In this document: one piece after another, positions 19,867-29,487 of the stretch
Numbering within the stretch: position 1 is the stretch's first letter
Layout: each line of letters begins with the position of its first letter
From: Anabaenopsis elenkinii CCIBt3563
Lineage (GTDB): Bacteria; Cyanobacteriota; Cyanobacteriia; Cyanobacteriales; Nostocaceae
Direction: 5' to 3'
Length of the DNA stretch: 64,000 nucleotides
Assembly (NCBI RefSeq): GCF_015245355.1
Contig: NZ_CP063311.1
Location: 4,177,997 to 4,241,996, forward strand
Translations under genes and position numbers: made by a program
The notes under the pieces: generated by a model
What the model was told of the DNA's origin: nothing
Seen by the model: only the letters and a program-made list of their open reading frames with translations
The model's database searches: none

Positions 19867-21240
19867 ATGCGGACAGAATGGGTTGCCAAGCGTCGTGGAC
19901 AGAGTAATGTCACTCAAATGCACTACGCACGCCAGGGTGTGATTACTGAAGAAATGCACTACGTCGCCCAGCGGGAAAATCTTCCTGCGGATCTCATTCG
20001 TGACGAAGTGGCGCGGGGACGGATGATTATCCCTGCTAACATTAATCACACTAACCTAGAACCGATGGCCATTGGCATCGCTTCTAAATGTAAAGTTAAC
20101 GCTAATATCGGCGCTTCTCCTAACTCTTCCAATCTTCAAGAGGAAGTAGATAAGTTAAATCTAGCTGTGAAATACGGTGCTGATACCGTCATGGACTTGT
20201 CCACAGGGGGCGGTAACCTAGATGAAATTCGCACCGCCATTATTAAAGCTTCACCTGTTCCCATTGGCACAGTACCAGTTTACCAAGCTTTAGAAAGTGT
20301 CCACGGTACGATTGAAAAGCTCACCGCCGATGACTTTCTCCATGTCATCGAAAAACACGCCCAACAAGGTGTAGATTATCAAACCATCCACGCCGGGATC
20401 TTAATTGAACATTTACCTTTAGTCAGAGACCGCATTACTGGTATTGTCTCCCGTGGTGGCGGTATTTTGGCCCGGTGGATGCTACATCACCATAAACAAA
20501 ACCCTCTGTATACCCACTTCCGCGACATCATCGAGATTTTCAAGAGATATGATGTCTCTTTCAGTTTAGGTGATTCCCTCCGTCCTGGCTGTACTCATGA
20601 TGCCTCAGATGCGGCACAATTAGCAGAATTGAAAACCCTCGGACAGCTAACCCGCAGAGCTTGGGAAGATAACGTACAAGTCATGGTTGAAGGACCCGGA
20701 CACGTCCCCATGGATCAAATTGAGTTCAATGTCCGCAAGCAAATGGAAGAGTGTTCCGAAGCTCCTTTCTATGTCTTGGGACCCTTGGTAACAGATATTG
20801 CTCCGGGTTATGACCATATTACCTCCGCCATTGGGGCAGCTATGGCTGGCTGGTATGGTACAGCTATGCTCTGTTATGTCACACCTAAAGAACATTTGGG
20901 TTTACCCAATGCTGAAGATGTGCGCAATGGTTTGATTGCTTATAAAATCGCCGCTCATGCTGCGGATATTGCTAGACACCGCCCCGGTGCGAGAGACAGA
21001 GATGATCAACTTTCTCAAGCCCGTTATAACTTTGATTGGAATCGTCAATTTGAGTTAGCTCTAGACCCGGAAAGAGCCAAAGAATATCACGATGAAACTC
21101 TACCAGCAGATATTTATAAAACTGCTGAGTTCTGTTCTATGTGTGGCCCTAAATTCTGCCCCATGCAGACCAAGGTTGATGCTGATGCGTTGACTGAGCT
21201 TGAGAAGTTTTTGGCAAAGGAACCTGTAACCCAGGGTTAA
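19867..21240 (+). CDS. thiC: Phosphomethylpyrimidine synthase ThiC
   Basis: The 457-residue radical SAM enzyme converts aminoimidazole ribotide to HMP phosphate for thiamine synthesis. Marks are [68 protein letters not shown] and the C-terminal iron-sulfur site [13 protein letters not shown] (CxxCxxxxC). It is the short bacterial form, lacking the extra N-terminal domain of the longer enterobacterial protein. Expression is under the TPP riboswitch just upstream, and a 13-bp hairpin follows the stop codon. Confidence 0.97.
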   Translation: MRTEWVAKRRGQSNVTQMHYARQGVITEEMHYVAQRENLPADLIRDEVARGRMIIPANINHTNLEPMAIGIASKCKVNANIGASPNSSNLQEEVDKLNLAVKYGADTVMDLSTGGGNLDEIRTAIIKASPVPIGTVPVYQALESVHGTIEKLTADDFLHVIEKHAQQGVDYQTIHAGILIEHLPLVRDRITGIVSRGGGILARWMLHHHKQNPLYTHFRDIIEIFKRYDVSFSLGDSLRPGCTHDASDAAQLAELKTLGQLTRRAWEDNVQVMVEGPGHVPMDQIEFNVRKQMEECSEAPFYVLGPLVTDIAPGYDHITSAIGAAMAGWYGTAMLCYVTPKEHLGLPNAEDVRNGLIAYKIAAHAADIARHRPGARDRDDQLSQARYNFDWNRQFELALDPERAKEYHDETLPADIYKTAEFCSMCGPKFCPMQTKVDADALTELEKFLAKEPVTQG

Positions 21241-21252
21241 GATAATTCTCGT

Positions 21253-21282
21253 TAATATAGTTACCAGATGGTAACTATATTA
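21253..21282 (+). terminator. Hairpin after thiC, probable terminator
   Basis: A perfect 13-bp stem, TAATATAGTTACC (21253-21265) with GGTAACTATATTA (21270-21282), has an AGAT loop and lies 13 bases after the thiC stop. The following T-run is weak (TTT), so termination efficiency is uncertain. Confidence 0.6.
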
Positions 21283-21330
21283 TTTGGGCATCAATCTCAT
21301 CTTCATATCAAAATTAAACCCTCACAATCA

Positions 21331-21498
21331 ATGAGTCAACCAATTAAATGGACTGCTGAAGCTGAAACTCAACTGAAAGAAATTCCTTTCTTTGTCCGTC
21401 CTTTTGCCCGTAAAAAAATTGAAACTTATGCTCAGGAAAATAGTATATCTCTAATTACTCTGGAAATTTATGAACTGGTTAAAAAACAATTCAACTAA
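21331..21498 (+). CDS. Small PCP_red-domain protein (ChlB C-terminal-like)
   Basis: A product of 55 residues from the ATG at 21331 resembles the PCP_red domain found at the C terminus of the light-independent protochlorophyllide reductase subunit ChlB. Visible marks are IKWTAEAETQLKEIPFFVRP, FARKKIETYAQENS and ITLEIYELVKKQF. Stand-alone copies are common in cyanobacteria and have no proven function. The frame is open from 21268, but those extra residues overlap the thiC terminator and do not look conserved. Confidence 0.75.
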   Translation: MSQPIKWTAEAETQLKEIPFFVRPFARKKIETYAQENSISLITLEIYELVKKQFN

Positions 21499-21752
21499 AA
21501 TTTAAAATTATTTTTTCAAAGGTATTTTTTAAGGTTTTCCGAACTTATTTATAAAGTAAATATTAACGAGTATGTGTTACGGCTATCAAAGAATTCCCAG
21601 TTTAGAGAAAATGAAAATTATCCTTAAAGCAGCAAATAATCCCTCGCTTACACGTTAGTATAAGCGACTCTAAAATTTCTGGGTTACTTTATAAATCAAC
21701 TATTTTTGCTCTTATTTATAGGGAGAGTCGCACCGCGACCCCAACTCCCCCA

Positions 21753-22373
21753 TTAATCAGCTAATTCTTGATATCGTTGTTGGAGATCGGTAATACTAAA
21801 CACCGCCTGAAAGTTCAACCCCACAGACTGGTAAAACTCAGCCCCTCCTTGTAGTCTATCTACAAGTGAAATTACAGTATCAACTATATAACCAGCATCC
21901 CGAAGACGCTCAACGGCTTTCATGGCTGATTTTCCTGTAGTCACCACATCTTCTAAAACTACGACTTTTGCACCCGCGGGTAAATTAGGCCCTTCAATAT
22001 AAGCCATTGTTCCATGACCTTTGGCTTCTTTGCGAATAATTAGCGCTGGTATGGGGCGATTTTCATAAGCAGAAACTACACTCACAGCTGACACAATCGG
22101 GTCTGCACCCAATGTTAAGCCAGCTACAGCTTGGATATCCATCGGTAACATAGATAAGAGAATGCGACCAATAGCTAAACCCCCTTGGGGGTGGAGTGTT
22201 ACCTGCTTACCATTAATGTAGTATGAACTGCTTTGTCCAGAAGAAAGGATAAAATCACCCTCTTGATAAGCAAGTTGGCAAAATAAATCTAGTAGCTGCT
22301 GGTGCAGGGTGGTTAAATCAGCAGTAGATGCACAAATATTTGATTTAGTCAAGGTTACAGTAGTATCCGTCAT
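21753..22373 (-). CDS. pyrE: Orotate phosphoribosyltransferase
   Basis: The 206-residue cytosolic enzyme makes orotidine monophosphate from orotate and PRPP in pyrimidine synthesis. It has GDFILSSGQSSSYYINGKQV, LTLGADPIVSAVS, ALIIRKEAKGHG and the PRPP loop VVVLEDVVTTGKSAMKAVE. Length is normal. It stands alone on the minus strand downstream of tRNA-Ile2, with 254 bases of AT-rich spacer before the PCP_red gene. Confidence 0.95.
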   Translation of the reverse strand: MTDTTVTLTKSNICASTADLTTLHQQLLDLFCQLAYQEGDFILSSGQSSSYYINGKQVTLHPQGGLAIGRILLSMLPMDIQAVAGLTLGADPIVSAVSVVSAYENRPIPALIIRKEAKGHGTMAYIEGPNLPAGAKVVVLEDVVTTGKSAMKAVERLRDAGYIVDTVISLVDRLQGGAEFYQSVGLNFQAVFSITDLQQRYQELAD

Positions 22374-22517
22374 TACAAAACAGGCACAGTTGTGTTATAC
22401 CAAAGGTGGAACAGATTAGAGTTCTGAACTAGCATAAGTTAAGATTTACCCAAAGGCAAAAACTTAAGCATATAAAAAATGGCTTTGAATCGAGTCTTGG
22501 GTCAGGACTCAAAAAAA

Positions 22518-22590
22518 TCCAGGGTGCAGGAGTTGAACCTGCCTTGGGCGAATTATGAGTTCGCTGCCTCAACCGCTCGGCCAACCCTGG
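22518..22590 (-). tRNA. tRNA-Ile2 (anticodon CAU, lysidine type)
   Basis: Read on the minus strand, the acceptor CCAGGGT pairs with ACCCTGG (discriminator A). The D arm is GCC..GGC, the anticodon arm is GCGAA-CTCATAA-TTCGC with anticodon CAU, the variable loop is CCAAG and the T arm is GCAGG-TTCAACT-CCTGC. No CCA is encoded. The D arm and anticodon arm resemble chloroplast trnI-CAU rather than initiator or elongator Met tRNA, so I call Ile2, which reads AUA after TilS modification. Elongator Met is the alternative. A short hairpin and a run of seven T follow its 3-prime end. Confidence 0.85.
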
Positions 22591-22776
22591 CGGACTTTTA
22601 TTGTAGCGTAATTTTACCGATTGTGTAAAGTCCAGAATAGTTGATCGGATATTTGATCGGAAATAGTGCAAACTGGTATTGATTAGGTTTTTTTCAGGAT
22701 TGGGGGAGATATGCAATACTTGCGGTTTGAATACGCTTAGAATAAGGCAGAATTTTGATGCAATAGCTTGTTAGCC

Positions 22777-23478
22777 ATGAAAATAAATTCTACGGCAATT
22801 CTCACTGTAACCTTACTAGTCCTGATGCTGGGTGCAGGTTCTGTGAGTGCGTTTTTAGGTTTTGAGATGGGAACCTCAGCCCTCAAAGGTGTAACAACAC
22901 CAGATGGCCGCCCCACAAAGAAATTCCTTGGCAATACTAATAGGTCTCAACAGTTAGGGGTAGTACTCTTGAAAGAAGATGAGATCCTCAAAACTGTCCA
23001 GGCTCGAATTGAGGGTAAAACCAAGGCTGCTAAATCAGAAAAATTAGACGAATATGACCAGGAAACTAAAACTACTAGGCAGAGAAGATCAAAGGAGAAA
23101 ACCCCGGATGTGGTCGCGGAAAAACTCCAACCGGGATTTCCAGTGGTTGCAGAAAGTCAGGGTGTAACTTTTGCTGTCCAATCTGTTCGCTACTCTGGGG
23201 GTGATTTACTAATGAGAGTTAATATGCAAAATAAAGGTGATAATTCTGTCAACTTTTTGTATAGTTTTTTGGACGTTAGGGACGAGCAAGGACGGACACT
23301 AAGTGCTAGCACGGAAGGTTTACCATCAGAATTAACTCCTAATAGTCCTATCGCTTCAGGTACAGTGATTATTCCTACAGCATTGCTTGGTGATGTGAAT
23401 CAGATATCCCTTTATCTGACAGATTATCCGGCTCAACGACTGAAGCTAGAAGTTTTAAATATTCCCGTAGAAAGGTAA
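22777..23478 (+). CDS. Exported protein of unknown function
   Basis: The family is not recognised. From the ATG at 22777 the 233-residue product has a signal peptide (hydrophobic residues about 6-24, ending GSVSAF). A Lys/Glu-rich linker (about residues 85-115) follows. The C-terminal domain (about 120-230) is beta-rich and resembles DUF4352-like Ig folds, with GVTFAVQSVRYSGGDLLMRV and NFLYSFLDVRDEQGRTLSA. It probably sits in the periplasm or on a membrane. The frame is also open from a TTG at 22768. Confidence 0.75.
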   Translation: MKINSTAILTVTLLVLMLGAGSVSAFLGFEMGTSALKGVTTPDGRPTKKFLGNTNRSQQLGVVLLKEDEILKTVQARIEGKTKAAKSEKLDEYDQETKTTRQRRSKEKTPDVVAEKLQPGFPVVAESQGVTFAVQSVRYSGGDLLMRVNMQNKGDNSVNFLYSFLDVRDEQGRTLSASTEGLPSELTPNSPIASGTVIIPTALLGDVNQISLYLTDYPAQRLKLEVLNIPVER

Positions 23479-23577
23479 ATGAGGAGATTGACTGGGGAAG
23501 ATGATTATTCAATACCTGATATCAAATTCCCGGTACTGAATACCAAAATCGGGACATGACTTTTACACTATCTTACT

Positions 23578-24933
23578 TTGGGGGTGAGTCGTTTTTCTAG
23601 CTTAATTTCCACCGATGTGGGACTGAGATTGTTGACAGTGCTATTGCTGATCGCTATTAATGCCTTTTTTGTGACAGCAGAGTTTTCAATGGTGACAGTT
23701 AGGCGATCGCGTATTCATCAGCTGGTAAAAGCTGGTGATATTCCCGCCATGGCTGTGGAGGGACTACAACGTAGTATTGAAAGGTTATTATCTACAACTC
23801 AGTTAGGCATTACCCTTTCTAGTTTAGCCCTGGGATGGATTGGAGAAAGTTCCATTGTCATATTGGTGAAGTCATGGCTCAAATCCTGGCCTTTACCTAT
23901 GGAAATGAGTAATTTTATCGCTCATTCTCTATCAATTCCTATTGCCTTTTTTTTGCTCGCCTATCTGCAAATTGTTTTGGGTGAACTATGTCCTAAATCA
24001 GTAGCTATTTTGTATTCAGAGGATTTGGCCAGATTTTTGGGGCCTTCCGTCAAAGCTATCGTCCGCTTTTTTAACCCCTTCATCTGGATTCTCAACCAGT
24101 CAACCCGGTTTTTGTTGCGGCTTTTTGGTATAGAATACACCGCTCAAACTTGGCGATCGCCTGTGACTCCAGAGGAATTACAGATCATCATCTCTACAGA
24201 AAAAGAATCAACTGGTTTACAGCTCGCAGAGCGACAATTACTGAATAATGTCTTTGAGTTCAGCGATGTCAAAGCTTTTGAAGTTATGACTCCCCGAACT
24301 GGTATTGTTGCTTTATCTCAAGATGCCACTTTTCAAAGGTTACTCGAAGAAATGCTCTCTACTGGTCACTCATGCTACCCCATGATAGGAGAATCTTTAG
24401 ATGACATTCGCGGCATAGTTTATTTTAAAGATTTAGCAAAACCCTTGGCAATGGGGAAACTCACCCCAGAAACAAATATCCAACCTTGGATGCGTTACGC
24501 CCGCTTTGTACCCGAACAAACACCGTTGAGTGAACTATTACCCATGATGCAGCAAGAGAAGCCAGCCATCGTCATAGTAGTCAATGAGTTTGGCGGTACC
24601 GCAGGGTTGGTGACCCTTCAAGATGTCATTGCCGAAATTATTGGTAATGCAGGGGAACCGGACGAGATGGATGACTTGTTGGTGGAAATGTTAGAAAATC
24701 AAACATTTTTGGTGCAAGCTCAAGTTAACCTCGAAGACCTCAACGAAGTTTTACATCTCAATTTACCCCTCACAAAGGAATACCAGACACTGGGCGGTTT
24801 TGTACTGTATCAACTTCAAAAAATCCCCGTACCAGGCGAAACTTTCTGCTATGAAAATCTCGAATTTACTATAGTTTCCACCTTCGGACCACGCTTGCAT
24901 CAAATTCAAGTGCGACGCTTGGACTCTAATTAA
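23578..24933 (+). CDS. CNNM/CorC-HlyC family membrane protein (DUF21 plus CBS pair)
   Basis: The 451-residue protein has an N-terminal DUF21 membrane domain with about four helices and AINAFFVTAEFSMVTVRRSR. A CBS pair follows, with VMTPRTGIVALSQDATF and VPEQTPLSELLPMMQ, and VNEFGGTAGLVTLQDVIAEI marks the second CBS motif. The C-terminal CorC_HlyC domain has TLGGFVLYQLQKIPVPGE. The family includes Mg/Co efflux proteins and was formerly called hemolysin C. The start is uncertain: TTG at 23578 or GTG at 23584, with no ATG nearby. Its stop codon overlaps the convergent queC stop by 4 bases. Confidence 0.88.
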   Translation: MGVSRFSSLISTDVGLRLLTVLLLIAINAFFVTAEFSMVTVRRSRIHQLVKAGDIPAMAVEGLQRSIERLLSTTQLGITLSSLALGWIGESSIVILVKSWLKSWPLPMEMSNFIAHSLSIPIAFFLLAYLQIVLGELCPKSVAILYSEDLARFLGPSVKAIVRFFNPFIWILNQSTRFLLRLFGIEYTAQTWRSPVTPEELQIIISTEKESTGLQLAERQLLNNVFEFSDVKAFEVMTPRTGIVALSQDATFQRLLEEMLSTGHSCYPMIGESLDDIRGIVYFKDLAKPLAMGKLTPETNIQPWMRYARFVPEQTPLSELLPMMQQEKPAIVIVVNEFGGTAGLVTLQDVIAEIIGNAGEPDEMDDLLVEMLENQTFLVQAQVNLEDLNEVLHLNLPLTKEYQTLGGFVLYQLQKIPVPGETFCYENLEFTIVSTFGPRLHQIQVRRLDSN

Positions 24934-25610
24934 GCTTCAGCATAAGTTAATGGGTCTTTCAACCCTAATTCGGCAAAAGCCGCTAGCCTTAAACGACAAG
25001 AATCACAAACACCGCAAGCTACATCACTCCCTCCATAGCAAGACCAAGTTAGCTCCCAGGGAACTCCCAGTTGATTCCCAAGTTGGATGATTTCGGTCTT
25101 TTTTAAATCAATTAGAGGGGCAACAATTTCAATAGGGTTACCTTCACGCCCTTGTTTGGTTCCTAGTTGAAATACTTTCTGCATCGCCTGGATATAGTCG
25201 GGACGACAATCTGGATATCCTGAGTAGTCTAAGGCATTAACACCAATGTAGACCCTTTGGGCTGCGATCGCTTCCCCATACCCCAGGGCAAAGCTTAAAA
25301 AAATCGTATTACGTGCAGGCACGTAGGTAACTGGAATTTTTTGCGACATTTCTTCGAGCGATCGCTCTTGGGGTAAATTAATGGTGTCATCTGTCAGTGC
25401 TGAACCGCCCCATTGTCGTAAATCAAAATTGACTACTTGATGTTTGACTACTCCAGCTGTTTGAGCAATGCGGAAGGCTGAGTCCAACTCTCGCCGATGT
25501 CGCTGCTGGTAATCGAAAGAAATCGGGTGACATTCATAACCATCAGCTTTGGCTTGATACAAAACTGTGGCAGAGTCTAATCCTCCAGACAATAAAATTA
25601 CAGCTTTCAT
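24930..25610 (-). CDS. queC: 7-cyano-7-deazaguanine synthase
   Basis: The product is about 226 residues and makes preQ0, the precursor of queuosine and other deazapurines, using ATP and ammonia. It has the PP-loop VILLSGGLDSATVLYQA, PISFDYQQRHRRELDSA, VPARNTIFLSFALGYGEAI and the C-terminal zinc Cys set CYGGSDVACGVCDSCRLR. I start at the ATG at 25610 (MKAVILLSGG), which matches the family. The frame is open to an ATG at 25637, giving nine more residues. Other pathway genes (queD, queE, folE) are not in the window. Confidence 0.95.
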   Translation of the reverse strand: MKAVILLSGGLDSATVLYQAKADGYECHPISFDYQQRHRRELDSAFRIAQTAGVVKHQVVNFDLRQWGGSALTDDTINLPQERSLEEMSQKIPVTYVPARNTIFLSFALGYGEAIAAQRVYIGVNALDYSGYPDCRPDYIQAMQKVFQLGTKQGREGNPIEIVAPLIDLKKTEIIQLGNQLGVPWELTWSCYGGSDVACGVCDSCRLRLAAFAELGLKDPLTYAEA

Positions 25611-26234
25611 CTGAGTTTCAACTTTTAGATTTTCCATTGCTAAATCACACTTACATAAAATTCCAGAAATAATTTGAAAGTCCTGGTTAAGGCATCTTGG
25701 TCAATTTTTTACTATTTTCACCACAGCCAAACAAATATCTACACCAAATCCTGACAAAAGTTAGACACCTCAATATGTAGAAAGTATAGATAATTGTGCA
25801 ACAATTATTGGAGTGTTTCAGCCGCAGCCATCCCCCAAAACATACTCATAGTTAAGGTTTAAGTGGTTTTTTGCAAATTTCTGTATTGTTGATCACAAAA
25901 CAATATTATTTTTGAATCATCCTTAATTAAAGATAGATCCCGCTAATTAATTACTCCCGGGTTTTTATAACTTATTACTTATATCTTCATTGGTTTATCA
26001 AGTCAACAAAAAGACATATCATATTTTATGTTAGTAACAAAAGATTGATCAATTCACACCTGAATATACAAGCAAAAGGCAAATGTTGGAACTGATGACA
26101 AACTTTGAAATTCTTCATAAATGTATCCTCCATGTTACCATCTGGATGGTTTTCAACAGATCATAACTGATCTTAAAGTATAAAAAATAACGGCGTTATC
26201 GCCTCTAGATTTGGTGGTTGAGGAGAGAATAATA
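25611..26234. other. Divergent intergenic region, no gene seen
   Basis: About 600 AT-rich bases separate the divergent queC and Gfo/Idh genes and must hold both promoters. Short frames (for example near 26082) have no ribosome site. I see no tRNA, no long repeat and no strong terminator. Confidence 0.45.
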
Positions 26235-27314
26235 GTGCAAGATAGCATGTCAGTGGCAGAACCTTCATATACACAGCGGAATCAAACAAAACCAATTCGC
26301 GTAGGCGTAATTGGAGTGGGTAACATGGGACAACATCATGCCCGTATACTGAGTTCAATGAAAGATGTTGAATTCGTTGGTGTGTCAGATATTAATGTTG
26401 AACGAGGTTTAGAAACAGCTAGTAAATACAAGGGACATTTTTTTGAAGATTACTGTGACCTCCTACCCCATGTAGAAGCAGTGTGTATCGCTGTTCCCAC
26501 CCGCCTGCATTACGCAGTAGGTATCAACTGTTTGTTGGCCGGAATTCATGTTTTAATTGAAAAGCCAATTGCTGCGAGCATTTCTGAGGCTGAATCCCTA
26601 GTAAATGCTGCGGCTGATTCTCGGTGTATTCTGCAAGTGGGTCATATTGAGCGTTTCAATCCAGCCTTTCAAGAACTAAGTAAAGTCTTGAAAACAGAAA
26701 AGTTGCTGGCGCTAGAAGCCCATCGCATGAGTCCTTACTCAGACCGCGCCAATGATGTTTCGGTGGTGCTGGATTTGATGATCCACGACATTGACCTGTT
26801 ATTAGAACTAGCTGGTTCTCCAGTGGTGAAGCTAACTGCTAGCGGTACTCCTTCTGTGAATTCTGGCTATTTAGATTATGTCACTGCCACCCTGGGGTTT
26901 GCCAATGGTATTGTTGCCACTTTAACTGCCAGTAAGGTTACTCACCGGAAAATCCGCCGCATAGTGGCTCATTGCCAAAATTCATTTACAGAAGCAGATT
27001 TTCTCAAAAATGAAATTTTAATTCACCGACAAACTAATAACAATAGTCTGACCGACCATAGACAAGTGCTGTACAAGCAGGATGGTTTAATTGAGAAAGT
27101 TTACACCACTAACGTCCAACCTCTTAGTGCGGAACTAGAGCATTTTATCAATTGCGTCCACGGTGGTAATCAACCTTCCGTAGGTGGTGAACAAGCTCTG
27201 AAAGCTCTGAGGTTGGCAAGTTTAATTGAGCAAATGGCATTAGAAGATCGGGTTTTAAATCCATTAGATTGGGAATCTCACACACGAGTACAGTCGTTAA
27301 CCCCAACCGTTTAA
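26235..27314 (+). CDS. Gfo/Idh/MocA family oxidoreductase
   Basis: The product is about 359 residues with an N-terminal Rossmann fold (RVGVIGVGNMGQHHARIL), AVCIAVPTRLHY, the EKP motif in HVLIEKPIAAS and GHIERFNPAF. VLDLMIHDIDLLLELAG carries the active-site His. Family members oxidise or reduce sugars, often nucleotide sugars, with NAD(P); the pattern recalls UDP-GlcNAc 3-dehydrogenase-type enzymes, but the substrate is not proven. I prefer the GTG at 26235 because GAGGAGAG lies 9 bases before it. An ATG at 26247 is the alternative, and the frame is open to 26211. Confidence 0.85.
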   Translation: MQDSMSVAEPSYTQRNQTKPIRVGVIGVGNMGQHHARILSSMKDVEFVGVSDINVERGLETASKYKGHFFEDYCDLLPHVEAVCIAVPTRLHYAVGINCLLAGIHVLIEKPIAASISEAESLVNAAADSRCILQVGHIERFNPAFQELSKVLKTEKLLALEAHRMSPYSDRANDVSVVLDLMIHDIDLLLELAGSPVVKLTASGTPSVNSGYLDYVTATLGFANGIVATLTASKVTHRKIRRIVAHCQNSFTEADFLKNEILIHRQTNNNSLTDHRQVLYKQDGLIEKVYTTNVQPLSAELEHFINCVHGGNQPSVGGEQALKALRLASLIEQMALEDRVLNPLDWESHTRVQSLTPTV

Positions 27315-27797
27315 AACAGCAACGGGCATGAGATATGGGGCATAGGAAAACACACTCTCCCCCGATCTTTGTGCCCTCCCTGGGAAACCAACAAGGAAAA
27401 CTCACCTAGTAACACTAGCTTTTAATCGTCTACCTGACTAGAATACAACCAGTAATTTTTCAAAATGAATGAAACTAAAGTTAGGCTTTTGACTACTCAA
27501 AGCCAATCCACCAAAGACCAAGCAAGGAAGTCAGTTTGATTCATATCACTATTCTCTAGTTGACCCATTTATCTGCTACTATCCAGAAAAGTTGTTGAGG
27601 AAAAATGTCGAGAAAACTATAGCTGACAATGAATTATGGGAATTGACTAACTCGACCCGGCACGGAGATCAGGAAAACACTGATTTCATAGGCAAGGTAG
27701 CAGAGCAATGTTAATTGCTCGCTCTATACTACAAGTTCGCACATTCATTTCTGTTACTCAGGCATTAGCAAAATTTAAATCAGGATTAGGAGCTTTC
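27315..27797. other. Intergenic leader of the actin-like gene
   Basis: A stretch of 483 bases lies between the oxidoreductase and the ParM-like gene. The actin-like frame is open upstream from 27708, but a TAGGAG six bases before the ATG at 27798 decides that start. I looked for iterons that could act as a centromere and saw none here. Confidence 0.45.
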
Positions 27798-28943
27798 ATG
27801 ACAGACCAACCTTCCGCAGCTACCCCAATGAATGCCGCCGCCATACCTTTAAATAAGGTGTCAGCCTCTACCCCGATGAATACTAACCCCCCTGCTAATA
27901 GGTCAGGTGTTAGCGGCAAAAATATTCTCAGTGTTGATTTAGGTAGAACTTCTACTAAAACTTGTATCAACCGTGAACCAGTCGATGTGGCGTTCATCCC
28001 TGCCAACGTTAAGAAAATGTCCATGGAAGAGGTTAAAAGTGGCGTTTTTGAAGCCAAGGCTACTGACCCTCTCATGGATTTATGGCTGGAATATCAAGGT
28101 AATGGATATGCTGTTGGTCAGCTAGCAGCAGACTTTGGGGCGAACTTAGGTGTTGGCCAATCTAAAGTAGAAGATGCACTAGTCAAGGTGTTGTCCTGTG
28201 CCGGCTACTTTAAACTAAAAGATGAAATCTCCGTTGTCATGGGACTGCCTTTCCTTTCTTTAGAACAATTTGAAAAGGAAAAAGCTCAGTTGATTAGTCA
28301 GGTCACTGGACCTCATGTCATGAACTTCCGAGGGGAATCTATATCTCTCAATATTACCAAGGTTTGGGTCATGCCAGAAGGATATGGCAGCCTACTCTGG
28401 TCTGAAGCTCAACCTAAGACAGGGGCTAGGGTTCCAGATTTCACCAAAATCTCGGTCGCAATTGTTGATATCGGACATCAAACCATTGATATGTTAATGG
28501 TAGATAACTTCCGTTTTGCCCGCGCTGCTTCTCAAAGCGAAGAATTTGGTATGAACAAGTTCTATGAAATGGTAGCCGCTGAAATAGAAGGATCTGATAG
28601 TCAATCTTTAGCCCTGATTTCCGCTGTCAACAAACCCAAAGGTGAACGCTTCTATCGTCCTAAAGGTGCCAGCAAGCCCACTAACCTGGATGATTTTCTC
28701 CCTAACCTTATAGAAATGTTTTCTCGAGATATTTGTCAACGTGTGTTAGCTTGGTTACCAGAGCGGGTCACTGATGTGATTATCACTGGAGGCGGTGGTG
28801 AATTTTTCTGGGACGACGTTCAACGTTTACTTAAGGAAGCCCAAATTAATGCCCATTTATCTGCTCCTTCCCGCCAGGCTAATAGCTTGGGGCAATACAT
28901 TTATGGAGAGGCACAATTGTCCGCTCGAGCTGCTAGGTCTTAA
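27798..28943 (+). CDS. ParM/StbA-like actin-family ATPase
   Basis: The 381-residue protein opens with about 40 low-complexity residues and then an actin-fold ATPase. The phosphate-1 loop is NILSVDLGRTSTKTCI, phosphate-2 is ISVAIVDIGHQTIDMLM, the adenosine loop is DVIITGGGGEFFW, and SVVMGLPFLSLEQF lies between. These are the marks of plasmid-segregation ParM/Alp proteins rather than MreB or FtsA. The start is fixed by a strong TAGGAG ribosome site. The next gene begins 5 bases after its stop and encodes a possible ParR-like partner. A role in segregating DNA or in forming filaments is inferred. Confidence 0.85.
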   Translation: MTDQPSAATPMNAAAIPLNKVSASTPMNTNPPANRSGVSGKNILSVDLGRTSTKTCINREPVDVAFIPANVKKMSMEEVKSGVFEAKATDPLMDLWLEYQGNGYAVGQLAADFGANLGVGQSKVEDALVKVLSCAGYFKLKDEISVVMGLPFLSLEQFEKEKAQLISQVTGPHVMNFRGESISLNITKVWVMPEGYGSLLWSEAQPKTGARVPDFTKISVAIVDIGHQTIDMLMVDNFRFARAASQSEEFGMNKFYEMVAAEIEGSDSQSLALISAVNKPKGERFYRPKGASKPTNLDDFLPNLIEMFSRDICQRVLAWLPERVTDVIITGGGGEFFWDDVQRLLKEAQINAHLSAPSRQANSLGQYIYGEAQLSARAARS

Positions 28944-28948
28944 AACTG

Positions 28949-29428
28949 ATGTTCCAATGGCCAAAAAAGGTAGTAAAATCAGTCACATTCAACCCATCGG
29001 TTGCCGATGAAAGCCTGTTAGCAGTTGTAGAGGATTATCTGGAAAAATTGCCTGATAAAACTTTTAGTGACATCTGTAAGCAAGCTCTATGGCAATCTTT
29101 GTGTATACCGGAGACTGTAAAACCTAGTCCTAAAACAGTAGCAACAGATTCGCTAGAAAAAAAAATCGATGAGTTGCAACGTCAAGTGGCTGACCTAGAG
29201 GAACGTTTTTTCGCAAAACAATCTCATCGCTTGGAGACTATAGAACGCAATATGTTGCAACTTACGCAACAAATAGCATATGTGGTCAATATGCGTAGGG
29301 AGGTATCAATGGTTGAGTCTCCAAATACACAAGATATATCAGTATCATATACTACTGATGATGATCAACCAGCTGAAGAGGTTGATCCCCTGATCAGCCG
29401 CTTTAGTGAGATTTTAGATGAATTTTAA
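28949..29428 (+). CDS. Small partner protein, possible ParR-like DNA-binding/coiled-coil protein
   Basis: The 159-residue product is not firmly recognised. Residues about 10-50 (VTFNPSVADESLLAVVEDYL, then KTFSDICKQALWQSL) look like a ribbon-helix-helix or short helical DNA-binding unit, as in ParR-type adaptors. Residues about 68-118 form a coiled coil (LEKKIDELQRQVADLEERFF). The C terminus is acidic and ends SRFSEILDEF, a conserved-looking peptide that could dock on the filament. It begins 5 bases after the actin-like gene, so the two are translated together. A twin palindrome follows at 29488. Confidence 0.8.
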   Translation: MFQWPKKVVKSVTFNPSVADESLLAVVEDYLEKLPDKTFSDICKQALWQSLCIPETVKPSPKTVATDSLEKKIDELQRQVADLEERFFAKQSHRLETIERNMLQLTQQIAYVVNMRREVSMVESPNTQDISVSYTTDDDQPAEEVDPLISRFSEILDEF

Positions 29429-29487
29429 CTAATTTACTCTCATTTCCCTCGGCTCTATAGCCAAGGTCAGTTAAGGAGTCAAAAGCC

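Noticed and set aside
22518..22590. Initiator or elongator Met tRNA
   Set aside because: The CAU anticodon fits, but the D arm and anticodon arm resemble chloroplast trnI-CAU. The acceptor pairs fully at 1-72, unlike initiator tRNA.
27315..27797. Centromere-like iterons upstream of the ParM-like gene
   Set aside because: I looked for short direct repeats in this leader and found none convincing. The only strong candidate site is downstream at 29488.
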